A stretch of 64,000 nucleotides of DNA from Crocodylus rhombifer (Eukaryota > Chordata > Crocodylia > Crocodylidae): contig JAVSML010000995.1 in NCBI GenBank assembly GCA_038503035.1, positions 248,001-312,000 of the forward strand. Reading direction: 5' to 3'. A program made the position numbers and the translations under genes. Each line of letters begins with the position of its first letter. The first letter of the stretch is position 1. Of the stretch, positions 12,440 through 23,745 are shown piece by piece. The notes under the pieces were generated by a model. That model made no database searches. It worked only from the letters and a program-made list of their open reading frames with translations, and had not been told where the DNA came from.

Positions 12440-12590
12440 ATTTCACTCCTTCATCCTCTTAACACTCCTCTGAGATCTGAAAGGAACCATTGCTACCAAA
12501 ACAGAAACAAAAGTCTGACTTGCCTGAGGTCATTCAGAGCAGTGAGTGGCTGAGGTCAAATTAGAACTCAGGACCTCTTCATTCCTTCCG
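12440..12590 (-). repeat. MIR/CORE-SINE-like remnant
   Basis: The phrases GACTTGCCTGAGGTCATTCA, AGTGAGTGGCTGAGGTCAAA and TTAGAACTCAGGACCTC follow the reverse complement of the MIR/CORE-SINE consensus (cttgcccaaggtcacacag...gtggcagagc...gaacccagg). The left part (CCTCTTAACACTCC) fits the matching upstream segment. It is diverged but collinear. Confidence 0.6.
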
Positions 12591-13139
12591 GTTTGTCCAG
12601 AATGTCTAACGTTTGTTTTAAATACTAGTATGATCATATGATCATGGCATCAGTATCCCAAGCAAATTAATCCCATGATTTAGCTATGGAGTGTGTCAAA
12701 AGAGTGTTTTCAATCAGGAACTTTCACCGAATGCTTCTGTGTTCTTGTATTATGACAGAGGATAAGTACAAGATTTGTTTTCTCTCTGATATTCACTATT
12801 TTGTAAATTTTTTGACTTTTTTTTTCCAGTATTGTTATCATACGACCTCTCTAAAATTAAAAAGTGTTAGTCAATTTCAGTCTCTGTCCAGAGGTGATTC
12901 ATTCCATATTTCTAATTGCTTTTATTAACTGTTTAAACTGTATTTTTGTGAGATACTGTAAAAAACCAAAAACAATCCAGGTATGGACATACCATTTATA
13001 TTACGGCATTACAATATTTTCTGCATTTTCTCCCCTACTTTTTACAGCTTCTAGCATTTGGGAGGTGGGTTGTTGGTTTTTTTCACTGCTATTATATGTT
13101 GATCTGTTTGCAGTGAAGCCCAGATACTTGCCTGAGTGG
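12591..13139. other. Intergenic, nothing recognised
   Basis: AT-rich with T runs. Short + frames at 12,686-13,148 show no domain. Confidence 0.45.
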
Positions 13140-13385
13140 TTCCATTAATTTAGAGCCGAGAAATTGGTACAATGTTTCATCTTACTCCTTCCAATGTGCA
13201 TGACCTTGCATTTGTCAGTGTTGAATTTCTTCCACCATCAGGCTGCCCATTACAAAGCTTGGTTGGTTCTCTCTGTATTACTCCACAGGCTTCCTTAGCC
13301 TTGACTAACTTAAATAATTTTGTATTTATCTGCAAATGATGGCTCCTCACTGACATTTCCTTTTCTACATCATTAATAATTTAAG
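13140..13385 (-). repeat. Old CR1 reverse-transcriptase remnant
   Basis: The + strand carries CATGACCTTGCATTTGTCAG, TGAATTTCTTCCACCATCAG and a TATCTGCAAATGATGGCTCC phrase. On the minus strand these correspond to the CR1 region around the FADD motif (compare 24,530-24,720 and 54,050-54,240). The copy is worn, with no open frame. Confidence 0.65.
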
Positions 13386-14810
13386 AGTATGACAGCGCTG
13401 CAGCTGCATTTATTCAGCATATAATAAAAAAACCCTCTCTCATAAATCACAAAAGCACTGAGTAGAGAAGTCTCAGCATTTATCCATCTAGTCTTCCATG
13501 CCTTTCCCTCTTCCCTCCAACTCTACCCCTGCCAGACAAATGCTGTTGTAGGTAGCAGATGTTCCTGGATGAGCATTTTTTTTGTCATATGTGTCACCAG
13601 GCACATCAGATGACATACTGATAACCTGACTTTTGCTGGAATAACAGCAAGTTAATTTGTAATCATCGCTGTATGTTATACAAGCTGGAACATATCCTTG
13701 GTTACCCATGGAGTTACATTAACAAGTAGTTTTATTTTCAGCTCTATTTCTGGAATCATAGAATGCTACTGTCAATTTTAATGAGTAACATTACATTTGA
13801 AGGGGGACTACAAAAAAGTATCCTAATACTCTGGTCCTGCAGGTTGTTTTACAAGAATGATGGAATCTACCCATGTAACACCAGAGTCAAGCGATGAGTC
13901 CCTGGGAATGTGCAAAAGAAAAGGAAAGAATCTTCTTGTCCCAGGAAGTATGGCTTTTCTTTTAAGACTACATATTATCACTGCTACTAATGGAGTGCTA
14001 TTAAACCTTAAATATATGTAACACCCCTTCTCCCCTCACACTGGCTTTTCCTGCTTTAAATCAGAGAGAAAAATAAGATGGTGCTGTTGAAACCAATGGA
14101 AGTTTTGGAGTTGCTTTCATGTGAGTCAGGATTTCGTCAACTAAGTGGGAGATGCTAATTATCCAAAAATGATGAACAGGCAGGGAAACTAATATAGAAA
14201 CGTGTGAAATCACTCAAGATGTGATTTGGGGGAGAGATTTGTAGGATAAAAGGAGGAGGTATTTGGCAAGCAATGTCTGAAATAATTTTCTTTTAAATAA
14301 AAACTTATAAGGAAACTTTAGTAAAAATAGCATGCATCTGAGAAATCAGAAAAGGGCTCAGATTACACAGTGTCGCATGGAAAGTAATTCTGTAAAAAGT
14401 ATATAAAATGCACTTACTTAATGTGAGCTTTAAGCAGTCCCTTGAGGATCTCTAGAAACATTCTCCTCAGTAAGGTTATCTTTGATTCCAATTTTCCTTT
14501 CAAGTTATTCTTGTTGCAGCTCATTTTTCTCAGTTATCTAGTGCAAACTGGATTTTGAGAACTGCATGTTTAGTAAATGCATTGGTCCAATTCAGGTCAG
14601 CATTGCAACATGGTCATAAAAACATTTCCTACATTGCTGCAACACAGACATGATGGACTTCCCATTATGGGAGTCATTGGTCCAGAGATCCAGTTCTGTA
14701 GTTTTTATTCCTTAAATATGAGTAGACATTTTAGGATCTGGCTCCAAATCTCTGTCCTTTCTCAGTCAAGACTCTTATTAATTTGTCAATTAACAGTTCA
14801 GTGTCATTAA
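13386..14810. other. Intergenic, nothing recognised
   Basis: No coding exon, RNA gene or named repeat was seen. Confidence 0.5.
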
Positions 14811-14935
14811 CACTCAATAGGTTGTATCTGTGTTGGTCTAAGGACATAGGCAGACAAGGTTCTTTGGGTAAATCTGTATCTTTTATTAGGTCAACTGAAA
14901 TAATTTTGGTTCTCTTGATACACAAATGTATCAAG
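14811..14935 (-). repeat. Penelope-like 3'-end fragment
   Basis: The + strand reads GTTGTATCTGTGTTGGTCTA, GGACATAGGCAGACAAGGTT, CTTTGGGTAAATCTG and TATCTTTTATTAGGTCAACT. It matches the left edge of the PLE copy at 63,005-64,000 in the same orientation. Only the extreme 3' end of the element is present. Confidence 0.75.
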
Positions 14936-15779
14936 GAATGAATAACTGACTGAAAGTGTTTAAATATATTTAGTCATGCTTTCCACTTCTGAGTCTGACT
15001 GTACAGAAGAACCCACAGCTCTCTTTAATTTACTGTAAAAGTAAACATAAAAATACATCACTAACAATGACAGGCCTACATAATTTACTGTGTACAAATG
15101 TTGTTGAAAATACTATGGGTTTGCAAAATTCAGCACTAAATTAATGGAATGTCAGAAGTAAGGTACCTTTGTAACTTTAATTTGGCTCCCTTGTGCACAT
15201 TCTATAATGCAGTCTCTAACTATAACATGAAATAAATACAATTGCTTCAGTTTTTAAAACAGCAATCTGAAGAAAACCAGAAAACTCATCACATGGCATT
15301 ATGTGGACACACACATTTCATCTGCATGGTTGATCCATCATATAGAGCTTTGTCATTTGATCTAATGATGTAAGTAATGGTAATATTTGGTTGTCATTCT
15401 CTTTGTGGCCCATGCTAGAGAGGGATGAGGCACATCAGCCATATCTATATACACAGTAAACTCACTGGTCTTGCTGGCAGTGCCCTCAAGGATACTGATG
15501 CTGGTATGATGCCTCTTAAATCAGAAACACGCCTTTGCGCCACTGTGTGGATGAGCTTATTAGCTTTGGGACAAGCTACCTGTTGCCATCATTCAGCAGT
15601 GCTAGGCCAAAGCTGTCAGCTATGTGGCTTCCAGTTCAAGAGGCAGTCTTCCCAGAGCAGTTTAGCATGCCTGAAGGTACTGCTACTTGAGATGGTAGGC
15701 TGTCTGTATGGAGCCATGCTTTGCCAGTGGGTTTCACAGATATTTGTGAACAGCAGAAGATCAGTGATACCAAGATCTT
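14936..15779. other. Intergenic, nothing recognised
   Basis: No feature was identified. The + frame at 15,425-15,781 has no recognisable domain and no splice context. Confidence 0.45.
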
Positions 15780-16490
15780 AGGTTCTACTTCAAACTCTGA
15801 AGACTACAGTGCTTTAGAAGAAACTAACTCTTCTTCTCATGGCCCTCTAAACTTGACTCCTGGTCTATTATATACTAATACTGTCATTTCCCTACCTTTT
15901 GCCCCAACCTCATTTTCCTTGATTATACAGCACCAGTCTCCACTCCTTATGCTTCTTATAAATCTGGTCCATGTCTCTCCCTCTGAGCTCATTATCCATT
16001 TCTTAGTCCTTCCACACTCAATCAATCACAGTTCCCTACTCACAGCTTCTCATTTGATCTCCCCCTCCTCTGCTTGCAGTGATGTTCTCTTCTTGTGATG
16101 TTCTAGTCTGGGCTCCTTATTCCATGTCAGACTCCCTCTCTCCAACTCCTCATTCAGGTCTCTTTGTCTAGCCAATCTCATATAGTCTTGTTGGACCTGT
16201 CCTTTTTTTCCCAAACCAATTCCTATTTCTCCTCCCCTTAGCTAGCCAGCCCCTATCTTATACCCTGATGTAAGCCAATTGGCTTTGAGCCCCCCTCCCC
16301 CTTTGCCTATAGCTGCCAGACTCCTAGCCCAAATACTCTCTGTCTCCCACCTGGCACCTTGCCTACCCAAATTCAGTTTTGCCAGACACTCTGTTACAGT
16401 TTACTCATGTCACACTCCCCTTGCTAGTCTGATTCCCCTCCTCTCTGAATTGAATGGCTTCCTCTGTAGAACCCTTGTGCCAATAACGTG
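15780..16490. repeat. Pyrimidine-rich segment, possible old repeat
   Basis: About 700 bases of C/T-rich sequence on the + strand, similar in texture and short phrases to 510-1010. The open frames inside it reflect composition. A relationship between the two segments is only suspected. Confidence 0.35.
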
Positions 16491-16686
16491 ATTGTTGTAT
16501 GCAATGGAGAGACAGGTTCCCTGCTCTCAGTGCACAGGTCTGGTCCCATCCTTGCTTAACAGTATCCATTACAAGTAAAGGTCTGGATTTGGCCCAGTAG
16601 TCAATAGCTTGAGCTGAAAGCTGCTCATTTACTCTATGAGGATGCACCAATCTAACATTACATGTTAGAAATGTGAGAGGTTAGAC

Positions 16687-17529
16687 AAGGGGTCAGCGAC
16701 CCCCGGCACACATGCCAACCATGGCATGTGAGGCCATTTTGCTCAGCATGCCGCGGCCAGCCCCAGCTCTGGGTAGCTGCTGCCAGCGACGGAGCCTGGG
16801 CTGCTCCCAGCAGGGCTTGCAGCGTCCCAGCTGCCTGCTGGGAGCAGCCCAGGCTCCTGGCTGGCAGCAACTACCCAGAGCTGGGGCCAGCTGCAGCCGG
16901 GAGGCTCCAAACAGCTGCACCAGGCTCTGGAGCCCAGGCATCAGCGCTGTACCGGCGTGTGCATGCACACCTCAGAGCAGGTGGGGCGGGCTGTACTGCC
17001 CTGCTGTCTGTCCCAACGTGTCCACGCAGTCACTGCCAGCATGAAGCTGCTGCCAGAGCTCTGGAGCCCGGTGCAGCTGTTTGCAGCCTGCCTGCTGCTT
17101 GCTGCAGCTGCCAAGAGCCCAGGCTGGCTACAAACAGCTGCGCTGGGCTCCAGAGCCCAGTCACCAGCTCTGTGCCGGGAGCAGGAGAGAGACTGGGGCT
17201 GCGCTGCCTCAGGCCCCTCCACCACCGCCCGCTCCAATGCATGGGTGCACGTGCCAGTACAGAGCTGATGCTGGGGCTCCGGGGCCCAGCACAGCTGTTT
17301 GCAGCCTCCTGGTTGCAGGTGGCCCCAGCTTTGGATAGCTGCTGCCAGTCACAGAACCCTGCCTGGGGGGCAGGGGCTTTGGATGGGGGGCAAGGGGCAC
17401 AAGCAGGGCATCCTGCTATGTACCCCCACCCTCATTTTGTTTTTCTGGCATGCCAGTACTCTGGCACCTTCCAAGGTAGACACTGTGGTGTTTTTCGGAA
17501 CTCTGGCCAAAAAACGTTGCCTACCTCTG
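16687..17529. mobile_element. GC-rich hAT-type element with near-perfect TSD
   Basis: The left end reads AAGGGGTCAGCGACCCCCGG and the right end ACGTTGCCTACCTCTG, a degraded inverted pair of the hAT CAGGGGTCGGCAAC type. It is flanked by GGTTAGAC at 16,679-16,686 and GGTTAGAT at 17,530-17,537 (7 of 8). The body is very GC-rich, made of repeated CAGCTGCTGCCAG and GGGAGCAGCCCAGGCTCC motifs in both orientations. Long overlapping frames on both strands (for example 16,728-17,549) come from this composition. No transposase is present. Confidence 0.75.
16755..16891. repeat. Hairpin: roughly 60-bp inverted repeat
   Basis: The arm at 16,755-16,814 is followed after about 19 bases by its near reverse complement at 16,834-16,891, with only a few mismatches. 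The inner 27 bases, which contain GGAGCCTGGGCTGCTCCCAG, match exactly. It lies inside the hAT-type element and would fold into a strong stem in single-stranded DNA or RNA. Confidence 0.85.
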
Positions 17530-17537
17530 GGTTAGAT

Positions 17538-19870
17538 CATATGCAATGAAACAGAACCTGTGGTGTTTTAGCAATTAAAAGTCCCCGTTGAGTATTTGAA
17601 AAATTCAATTTTTCAAAGATTTTAACTTTGAACAAAATTGGGCAGATCTTTTTAAAGGAATATGCAAAGGCCTATGTCAGGCTCATAGACCACTCCCTAA
17701 GACTGAAAGTGTGTTTGTACCAAACTGGGGAACTGGTAGAGAGGTTCCAAAAGGTGACCAGAATTTTTTTTAATGTGGACAAAGTATGTATTTTTCTACT
17801 GCAGTGTCACTGGAAATGGCTAAACAGTTATGTCTGAAATCTTCCAGAAAAAAAAAATTCTGGTTTGTGACAGTCCATGGCAGAGGACATTTTAGCCCTA
17901 ATTAAAGTTTGGTAAAATTAAAAACAACTGAAAAAAAGGATATGTACAAAATGTGTCACCTTATTAATAGGCAGTCCTGTATGACTCTATCTATAATACA
18001 CATCTATAACAGAATTTACACAACAAATTTGCACAGTGAGCTATGGGGTGCAGAGATCACTCCCTTTACCCCTCAGCATGGAAAACCAGTTAGTGTGATC
18101 TAATGACTGCAGCATCTTCATTGGCACTTATTCTGCTCCTCCAGGAGATTGCAGCTGTTCAGTTCATAGTTGTGGAACAACAGGCTGTGTCACCAATCCC
18201 CCCAAGACCTGTCTCCGAAGCACTCCCTTCCTCATTGCTTCAGAAAGACCACAAGGCTTTTGAGTATCCCCTGCCTTGTCTGCAGCTCTTCCCTGTGTTA
18301 AATTCTGCTGCATTTTGGTCCCTTTGTATCACTGGGGAGCAGGAATAATTTATTGATGGGGGATCTATGACTGAACTTTGTATTTCAAATCTTTTGTACG
18401 TGTGGACTACAAATAAAAACTAAGGGATTCCACTTACTAAGGGGACACAGGTGATGGGGTGGTTTTTTTTTTACAGTTGTCTCTTGTTTTCCTGAAGCTG
18501 AAAAACTTAGATATCTTTTTAATTGACAGCCAGCTGTAAAACCTGTCAATCTTCTACTGAAGAAAAATGCAAATGAGGAAAAGGCTGGCTTGCATTGTAT
18601 TAATAACTTAAAGTCCACATCTGTGTCATGCATTAATTTGCACATTTCAGTATGGTGCTGCTGAAAAAAAACAAGTGCCCTCAAGCTTTCTCATAATCAA
18701 GGGCAGGCATGGAAAATACAGATGCTGTTTCAGTTGTAACTGAAGACTAAAATCATATTTTTTTATTGTGAAACTTCTGGATTTGGAGGGTTAGCTTCAA
18801 CTGTAGAGTTGTTGTGTGGAAAGCAGGACAAACGTGTCCATCCAGAAGTGGGGCTCAGCAAGATATAAGGAATTTGGGTCTCATTCTACAGGAAATCTTT
18901 ACACTAGGTCTCCAAATAGTTTTAACATCTGATATGCTCAGCTGAAAAAATTTAAACAACTGGTTAAGATTTGAGGGGAAAGATGTCTCTTCAGTAAGGC
19001 CTGAGAAGATCAAGTGAGCACAAGCCTAAGACTCACTGGTGAATTTGGCCCAAGTCTTTGAAGCACCCCCAGCACCTTTTCAACTTTAATTTTGTAAACA
19101 TTACATTGCTCATAAATCTATCTATACTGGTACATTCTCTTGGTAACTCAGGCCCTATTCAGGAAAGTACTCAAGCATGTGCCTAATATAAAGCACCTAG
19201 CTATCCCACTAAAAATGATTCCTCATGTGCTTAAATATCTAGCTGAATCAAGACCTTGGTAGGGGATAGATGACTGGAGGGCATTCACAGATACTGGCAT
19301 CAGCAAGCTGTGGGGCAATCTAGTGTTAGATCTCTTACTGCACAGAAAGCAATGAGGAATACAGACCAGTGGAACTGGTTATACAGACTCGATGAGAGTT
19401 TCTTGTCTGCATTGGGAGAAAGAAAAAAAAAAGCAGAACTGGTTTCAGGAAAACACTGTGTCAGCCTCTAGGGTAAAATAGTTAGTAGAACAGGTCCCAA
19501 AGTCACACTTAATCATTTGACACATGCTGTTAAATCCAGCAGGCTAGTTCATGTGAGCCACAGGCCACACAATGCATTATTTATTTATTGATTTCAAGAC
19601 ACTTTAATACCTAGTTTAAAATCCCCTGATAAATAAACAACAGCTTCCTGCTGAAGCCCTGCAAATCAACGCTGGCAACCAACCATGCCAGCAACTGGTC
19701 ACAGGTTTGGGTCAAAGTTGAAAAGTGGACAGGACTCAACCAAGTGTCAGCCCACATGCTGCCACTGCCCTTGCCCTTGGCTGCTGCTGGCCCACTGGGC
19801 CATGCCCTTTCCTCACTTCTCCACTCTGTTCTTGGCCAAGGGCAGTGCCCCTTCCTCACTCCTCCACCCT
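17538..19870. other. Intergenic, nothing recognised
   Basis: AT-rich DNA with short frames only. No gene, RNA or named repeat was identified. Confidence 0.5.
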
Positions 19871-20080
19871 GGGTGTGCCTACACAAGATGCTTAATTTGC
19901 AGTAACCTAATAGCACTGCACAATAGTGTGCTGGGGAAAAACCATGCTAATATGCTACTGTGCAGTAGTATTAGGCTACTGCACAGTAAGCATCACAAAA
20001 CCTGTTTGCGCTACTGTGCAGTGACTGTAGTTACTGTGCATTGAGTTGGTACTTCATTAAGCAAGTGCCAGCTAACTGCA
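19871..20080. repeat. Fragment of a GGGTGNGTCTACAC-ended MITE
   Basis: It begins GGGTGTGCCTACACAAGATG, the same terminal type as the element at 35,658-36,007, and is full of CTACTGTGCAGTA and TTACTGTGCATTG motifs in both orientations, as that element is. No right terminus was found before the PLE fragment at 20,086, so it is probably truncated. Confidence 0.55.
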
Positions 20081-20085
20081 CAAGA

Positions 20086-20185
20086 ACTACTAGAGTAATA
20101 TCTTTTATTAGACCACCAAGATTTTTGAAAAAAAAATGTCTTTAATTGCAAGCTTTTAGGCACAAACACCCTTCATCAGGCATCA
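20086..20185 (-). repeat. Penelope-like terminal repeat fragment
   Basis: The + strand reads AATATCTTTTATTAGACCAC, then TTGCAAGCTTTTAGGCACAA and CACCCTTCATCAGGCATCAG. On the minus strand this gives CTGATGA (20,179-20,173), a GGG...CCT arm pair, and AAAAGC in place of GAAAGC. It is collinear with the right-hand part of the PLE end at 63,060-63,145. Confidence 0.65.
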
Positions 20186-20689
20186 GAGAAAAGATTGGAA
20201 AAGTTCTCCTGGGTAGAAATGAAAGTTCACATTTCCTAGGATTTCACAGGAGTCAACAGATGGAAAAACCCTCTGGGCAGCAGCTCTTATCTGGTAAGGA
20301 GTCTCAGCTCTCCTGCCAGAGCTGTGCTTTTTCCTCTAGACCAATACGGCTCCAACCCGGAGACCAAGACCTACTGTGCCTGAAGGAACCTCTCTGCTCT
20401 CAGGCATCCCCCCACCCCCCCCGCGCCACCATCCTCCAGCCTTGCCCCCATAGGAAAGCAGGGCTGGCAGGTGGCTGAACAAGGAGCGATGGTCTCGAGC
20501 TGCAACAAGGGGAGTTCAGGTATTAGGAAGAACTTTTTCACCAGGAGGGGAGCGGAGCACTGGGACAGGCAGCCCAGGGAGGTTTCCAAGCCGCCGGGAG
20601 ACAAAGCTGTGGCTGGGATGATCTAGCAAGGGACGACCCTGCCTTGAGCAGGGGGTGGGACGAGGTGACCCCCCTTCCCTGTCTGGGCT

Positions 20690-21350
20690 TCCATGAAGGG
20701 ACCGCGCCCCCCGCCCGGACTTTTGTGTGTATATAAAGACATATATTTTGGCCAAAGGGGAAAAAGACCAAACCCTTCCAGCCCCGAGCCTGCCCAGCAC
20801 GCCCATGCCCCCGCAGAGGGGGAGTGCCCGAGCCCCTCAGCTTCCCGGAGGGAGGCTTGGCCGCAGCTCCGCCGCCCACGCTTCCCCGAAGAGCCGAGCG
20901 CCTGCGAGGGGCTTTCCCCGCTGCTGGGAAGCGCCCCCCGGCCGCCACGTGGTGCGCGGGGCCCGGGGCCCGGGGCCCGGGGCGGGCCCGGGGCGGGGCG
21001 GGGCCGGCCGAAGGCGGGGGGAGCCGCCCGAGCCTGCCCGCCTCAGTCCGCGCCGAGCCCGGCGGCATCAGCACCGCGCCTCTGCGCCCGCAGCTTCCGC
21101 ACCGGTGAGCGCGGGGCTGGCTCGGTCGCCTCCCTCCTCTGCGGGACCCCCTGCAGCTGCTGGGGCAGAGCTCAGCCCTGGAAGGGGAGGGAGGGCCAAG
21201 CAACCTGGCTTGGGAAGGGAAGAGGGAGGTCGCATGGAAGGGTGGCGGGGCTTTCCGGACTGGGGCGCTCTCCAGCCAGGAGCTGGACACTTGAGGGTCC
21301 CCTTCTACTCGGCCTCAAGGCCGCGGCGGGAGCCGTCTCCCTCCAGACGT
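20690..21350 (+). promoter_or_regulatory. CpG island, likely STX11 promoter
   Basis: GC-rich DNA dense in CpG, with repeated GGGGCGGG boxes (Sp/KLF type) and tandem CCCGGGG units at 20,955-21,010. A CACGTG E-box lies at 20,946-20,951 and a TATAAA at 20,732-20,737. It is the only such island upstream of STX11 in this window and lies on the correct side. The true transcription start is not visible, and use of the TATA-like site is unproven. Long frames across it on both strands are compositional. Assignment to STX11 rests on position and the donor site at 21,105. Confidence 0.7.
21011..21104 (+). other. Putative non-coding STX11 exon 1
   Basis: A consensus splice donor, CACCG/GTGAGC, sits at 21,104/21,105 at the downstream edge of the densest part of the CpG island. 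Human STX11, as I recall, has a non-coding first exon and one coding exon, so this segment is a good candidate for the 5'UTR exon. The exon start shown is arbitrary. RNA reads joining 21,104 to 39,265 would settle it. Confidence 0.45.
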
Positions 21351-21476
21351 GGGGAATGACTGCCCTGACGCAAAGGAAAAGTCGTGGGCCGGCTTCAAGA
21401 CGTCTCGAACCTGCACGGGATCATTTTCCAACCAGTTTGGCTTCTTTATGGAAGAAAGGGCTGGTGATGGCTGGTA

Positions 21477-21812
21477 CGGGGAGTCTCAACCAGGGGCAAG
21501 GGCGCCCCGGGATGCCTTGACATCGGTTGTCCCCTGCCTCGGGATGCCTTGACATCCTTGTGAGGGTGCCTCACAGTTGTAGCACACGTAACAGGTGTGC
21601 TAACATGATTTGCAAGGTCAGCTCGGGGATTTCAAGTAGGAATTCGTAATGTTCAATCTGTTGTGGTCTTTCTGTTCTTTGCAGCGGAAGAATTTGCTCT
21701 GTTATTTTTCCTGTGGTAAAAAGCTGAGTGAAAACTAGGCACTGGCATTGTCTGAGGGGTGCCTTGGATTTATCAAGTGGGGCCTGGACCCTAAAAATAT
21801 TGAGAACCACTG
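21477..21812 (-). mobile_element. hAT-like non-autonomous element
   Basis: The ends are CGGGGAGTCTCAACC on the left and ATTGAGAACCACTG on the right, a degraded CAGTGGTTCTCAAC-type inverted repeat. Flanks GGCTGGTA and GTCCAGTA agree at 5 of 8 bases. Its internal sequence matches, in reverse, the family at 29,274, 48,951 and 60,183. No transposase is present. Confidence 0.65.
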
Positions 21813-22534
21813 GTCCAGTACAACATCCAGGAGGCACAGGTAAAGCATTGTAGCACTTTCAGAGGCCAAAGAGAGAACGGCTTTATCAGATGGGAACTAG
21901 CTTGTATTTTGAGTCTGGCTATGCTTATGAATACTATTTTGTATCTCTTTTTTGTCTGTTTTCTTCCTCTTTTTTTTCTGAGAAGAAGAGATGAGAGAGC
22001 GGCTTTTCAAGGGAAGTACTAGATTGAGAAAGTAAACTTATAATGGTTGGTTCAAAACTGTCAAATTCATTTTTGTTTTTTTTTTAGTATTGTCAGTTGT
22101 AAAGTCAATCTTTTGATGCTACCCTAATTTTGTTTTTATGGTAACTTTCTACCAAAAAAGTCTAGCTTTCTTATATAACATCCCACTAAATGATTACAAT
22201 TAATGTGCCTTCCAAAATGTATCTCTACGTATATAGCACTGTAATTTGCCTGAGGTGGCCAAGTGTCACTGTGTGATATCAGACAGGAAGTGACTGGAGG
22301 CTAGCATTGGCCTAAAAATGCTCACCAGACCAGTTCCATGTCTCTAGACTTTTTTTTCTTTTACATCTGTGTGCAGAGAACAAAAATATAGGAACTAAAC
22401 GTAGGCATAGATTAAAGAAGGAAATACTGTTTCTCCCAGATAACACAAAATATGAGGGGAACTTGCCTTTTTCTGTGTTTCCCTGATGATAGTATTGCAC
22501 TGTTTTAAATAGCACTCTGTTTTTTTTTCAAAGT

Positions 22535-22625
22535 GCTATTCGGTCTTACTGCTTCCATTATTCCTATTATGCAGATGGAAAAATTTGAGGCAGACTTCCT
22601 TTAGCTCCCTTTAGTTATCCGTTTC
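22535..22625 (-). repeat. Possible MIR/CORE-SINE remnant
   Basis: The phrase TTATTCCTATTATGCAGATG, then GAAAAATTTGAGGCAGACTT, resembles the reverse MIR segment 'attatccccattttacagatgaggaaactgaggcacag'. Short and diverged. Confidence 0.4.
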
Positions 22626-22974
22626 TTATGATGCCCTGTATCTAAGGAGTGATAGGATTAATGTCACTAGTTATTAAGTGACTGTGCTTTCCAGGGGCAT
22701 ATACTTTGTATAATGCTATGGATAGGTGAGAAAACGTGAATCATTTCAAGATGGAGTTTGAATTTTAGGGAAAAAATAATCTGATAGGACTGGAGTGTTC
22801 TTGAATCAATAACCAGTCCTTGTAACTGGTAGAATCCAAGATTTGCAATCCCCGCTTCAGGCTGATAGTTTTGGCTCTGTGCTGGAGGGGTCTGGCAATT
22901 TTGTGCTTCTGGGTTTCTGCTAGTTGCCTGTAAGGATCAGAATAGAATCATCCATGTCCCACGTCCCCCTCCAA

Positions 22975-23002
22975 ATTTATTTATTTATTTATTTATTTAT
23001 TT
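22975..23002. repeat. TTTA microsatellite
   Basis: About seven copies of the tetranucleotide TTTA in a row, followed by TTTGTGGGG. A simple repeat inside the predicted STX11 intron. Confidence 0.95.
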
Positions 23003-23745
23003 GTGGGGAAGAGGGGAGTGAAGATTGGGAGGGCTTCTCAATATTGGCCATAGAGCAGGTGTGGACTGGGATGCACTGGTGGTTCTGGTCATACTTAGAA
23101 ACTTCATGGGTATCTCTCAGGAGGGTCTTGCCCTGCCATTCATGGTCAAAGTGATGTTCAGATTTGGGATGAAGAAGGAATTCTCTGCTTCCAGATCAGA
23201 ATAGCAATGATTTGGGGAGTGTGGTGGAAGAAAGGTTCCCTATCCTGGGTGTGACCCTCTTCCTATGAGTGTATACTAACCCAGTGATCCCTCTGCAAAA
23301 TCCTCCCATCTTTAGGAGTTAGTGTCCTTTCCTCCATTCACCAATATTTGATCTTATAATTTTCTAAAGGTAATTTCTCAGCTTGAAATTGATATCAGTA
23401 CAATTGCATACAAAATCACGTGCCATATCACTCACACTTGGAGATTATCATTATCAGTCATATGGTTAGGCTTCCTTCTGTTAGCTTTTTTGACTGTAAT
23501 TAGTGTACTGTTGCCATGGGGGAGGTCAGTTACTACTGTTACTGGTACTTCTATACCCATACTTCTGTGTATTGTGTATATTTCAGATTTTTTGCAGGAG
23601 GGTAGGGCAGTAGCATGAAAAAGTCAGAGAGAAGACCTTGGTGAGGCAAAGGTGTAACACATTTAACAATAGATAAAGTCTGATCTAGAAAGAGAAATAC
23701 TGGTTGCTATACCAAAGTAATTTCTTTATGCTTTATGGTGCAAAA

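Noticed and set aside
16728..17549. 273-codon + frame
   Set aside because: It lies within a GC-rich transposon-like repeat with other open frames on both strands and has no domain.
20538..21520. Long overlapping frames on both strands across the CpG island
   Set aside because: Three or more frames are open together because stop codons are rare at this GC content. They contain a splice donor and promoter boxes and show no domain.
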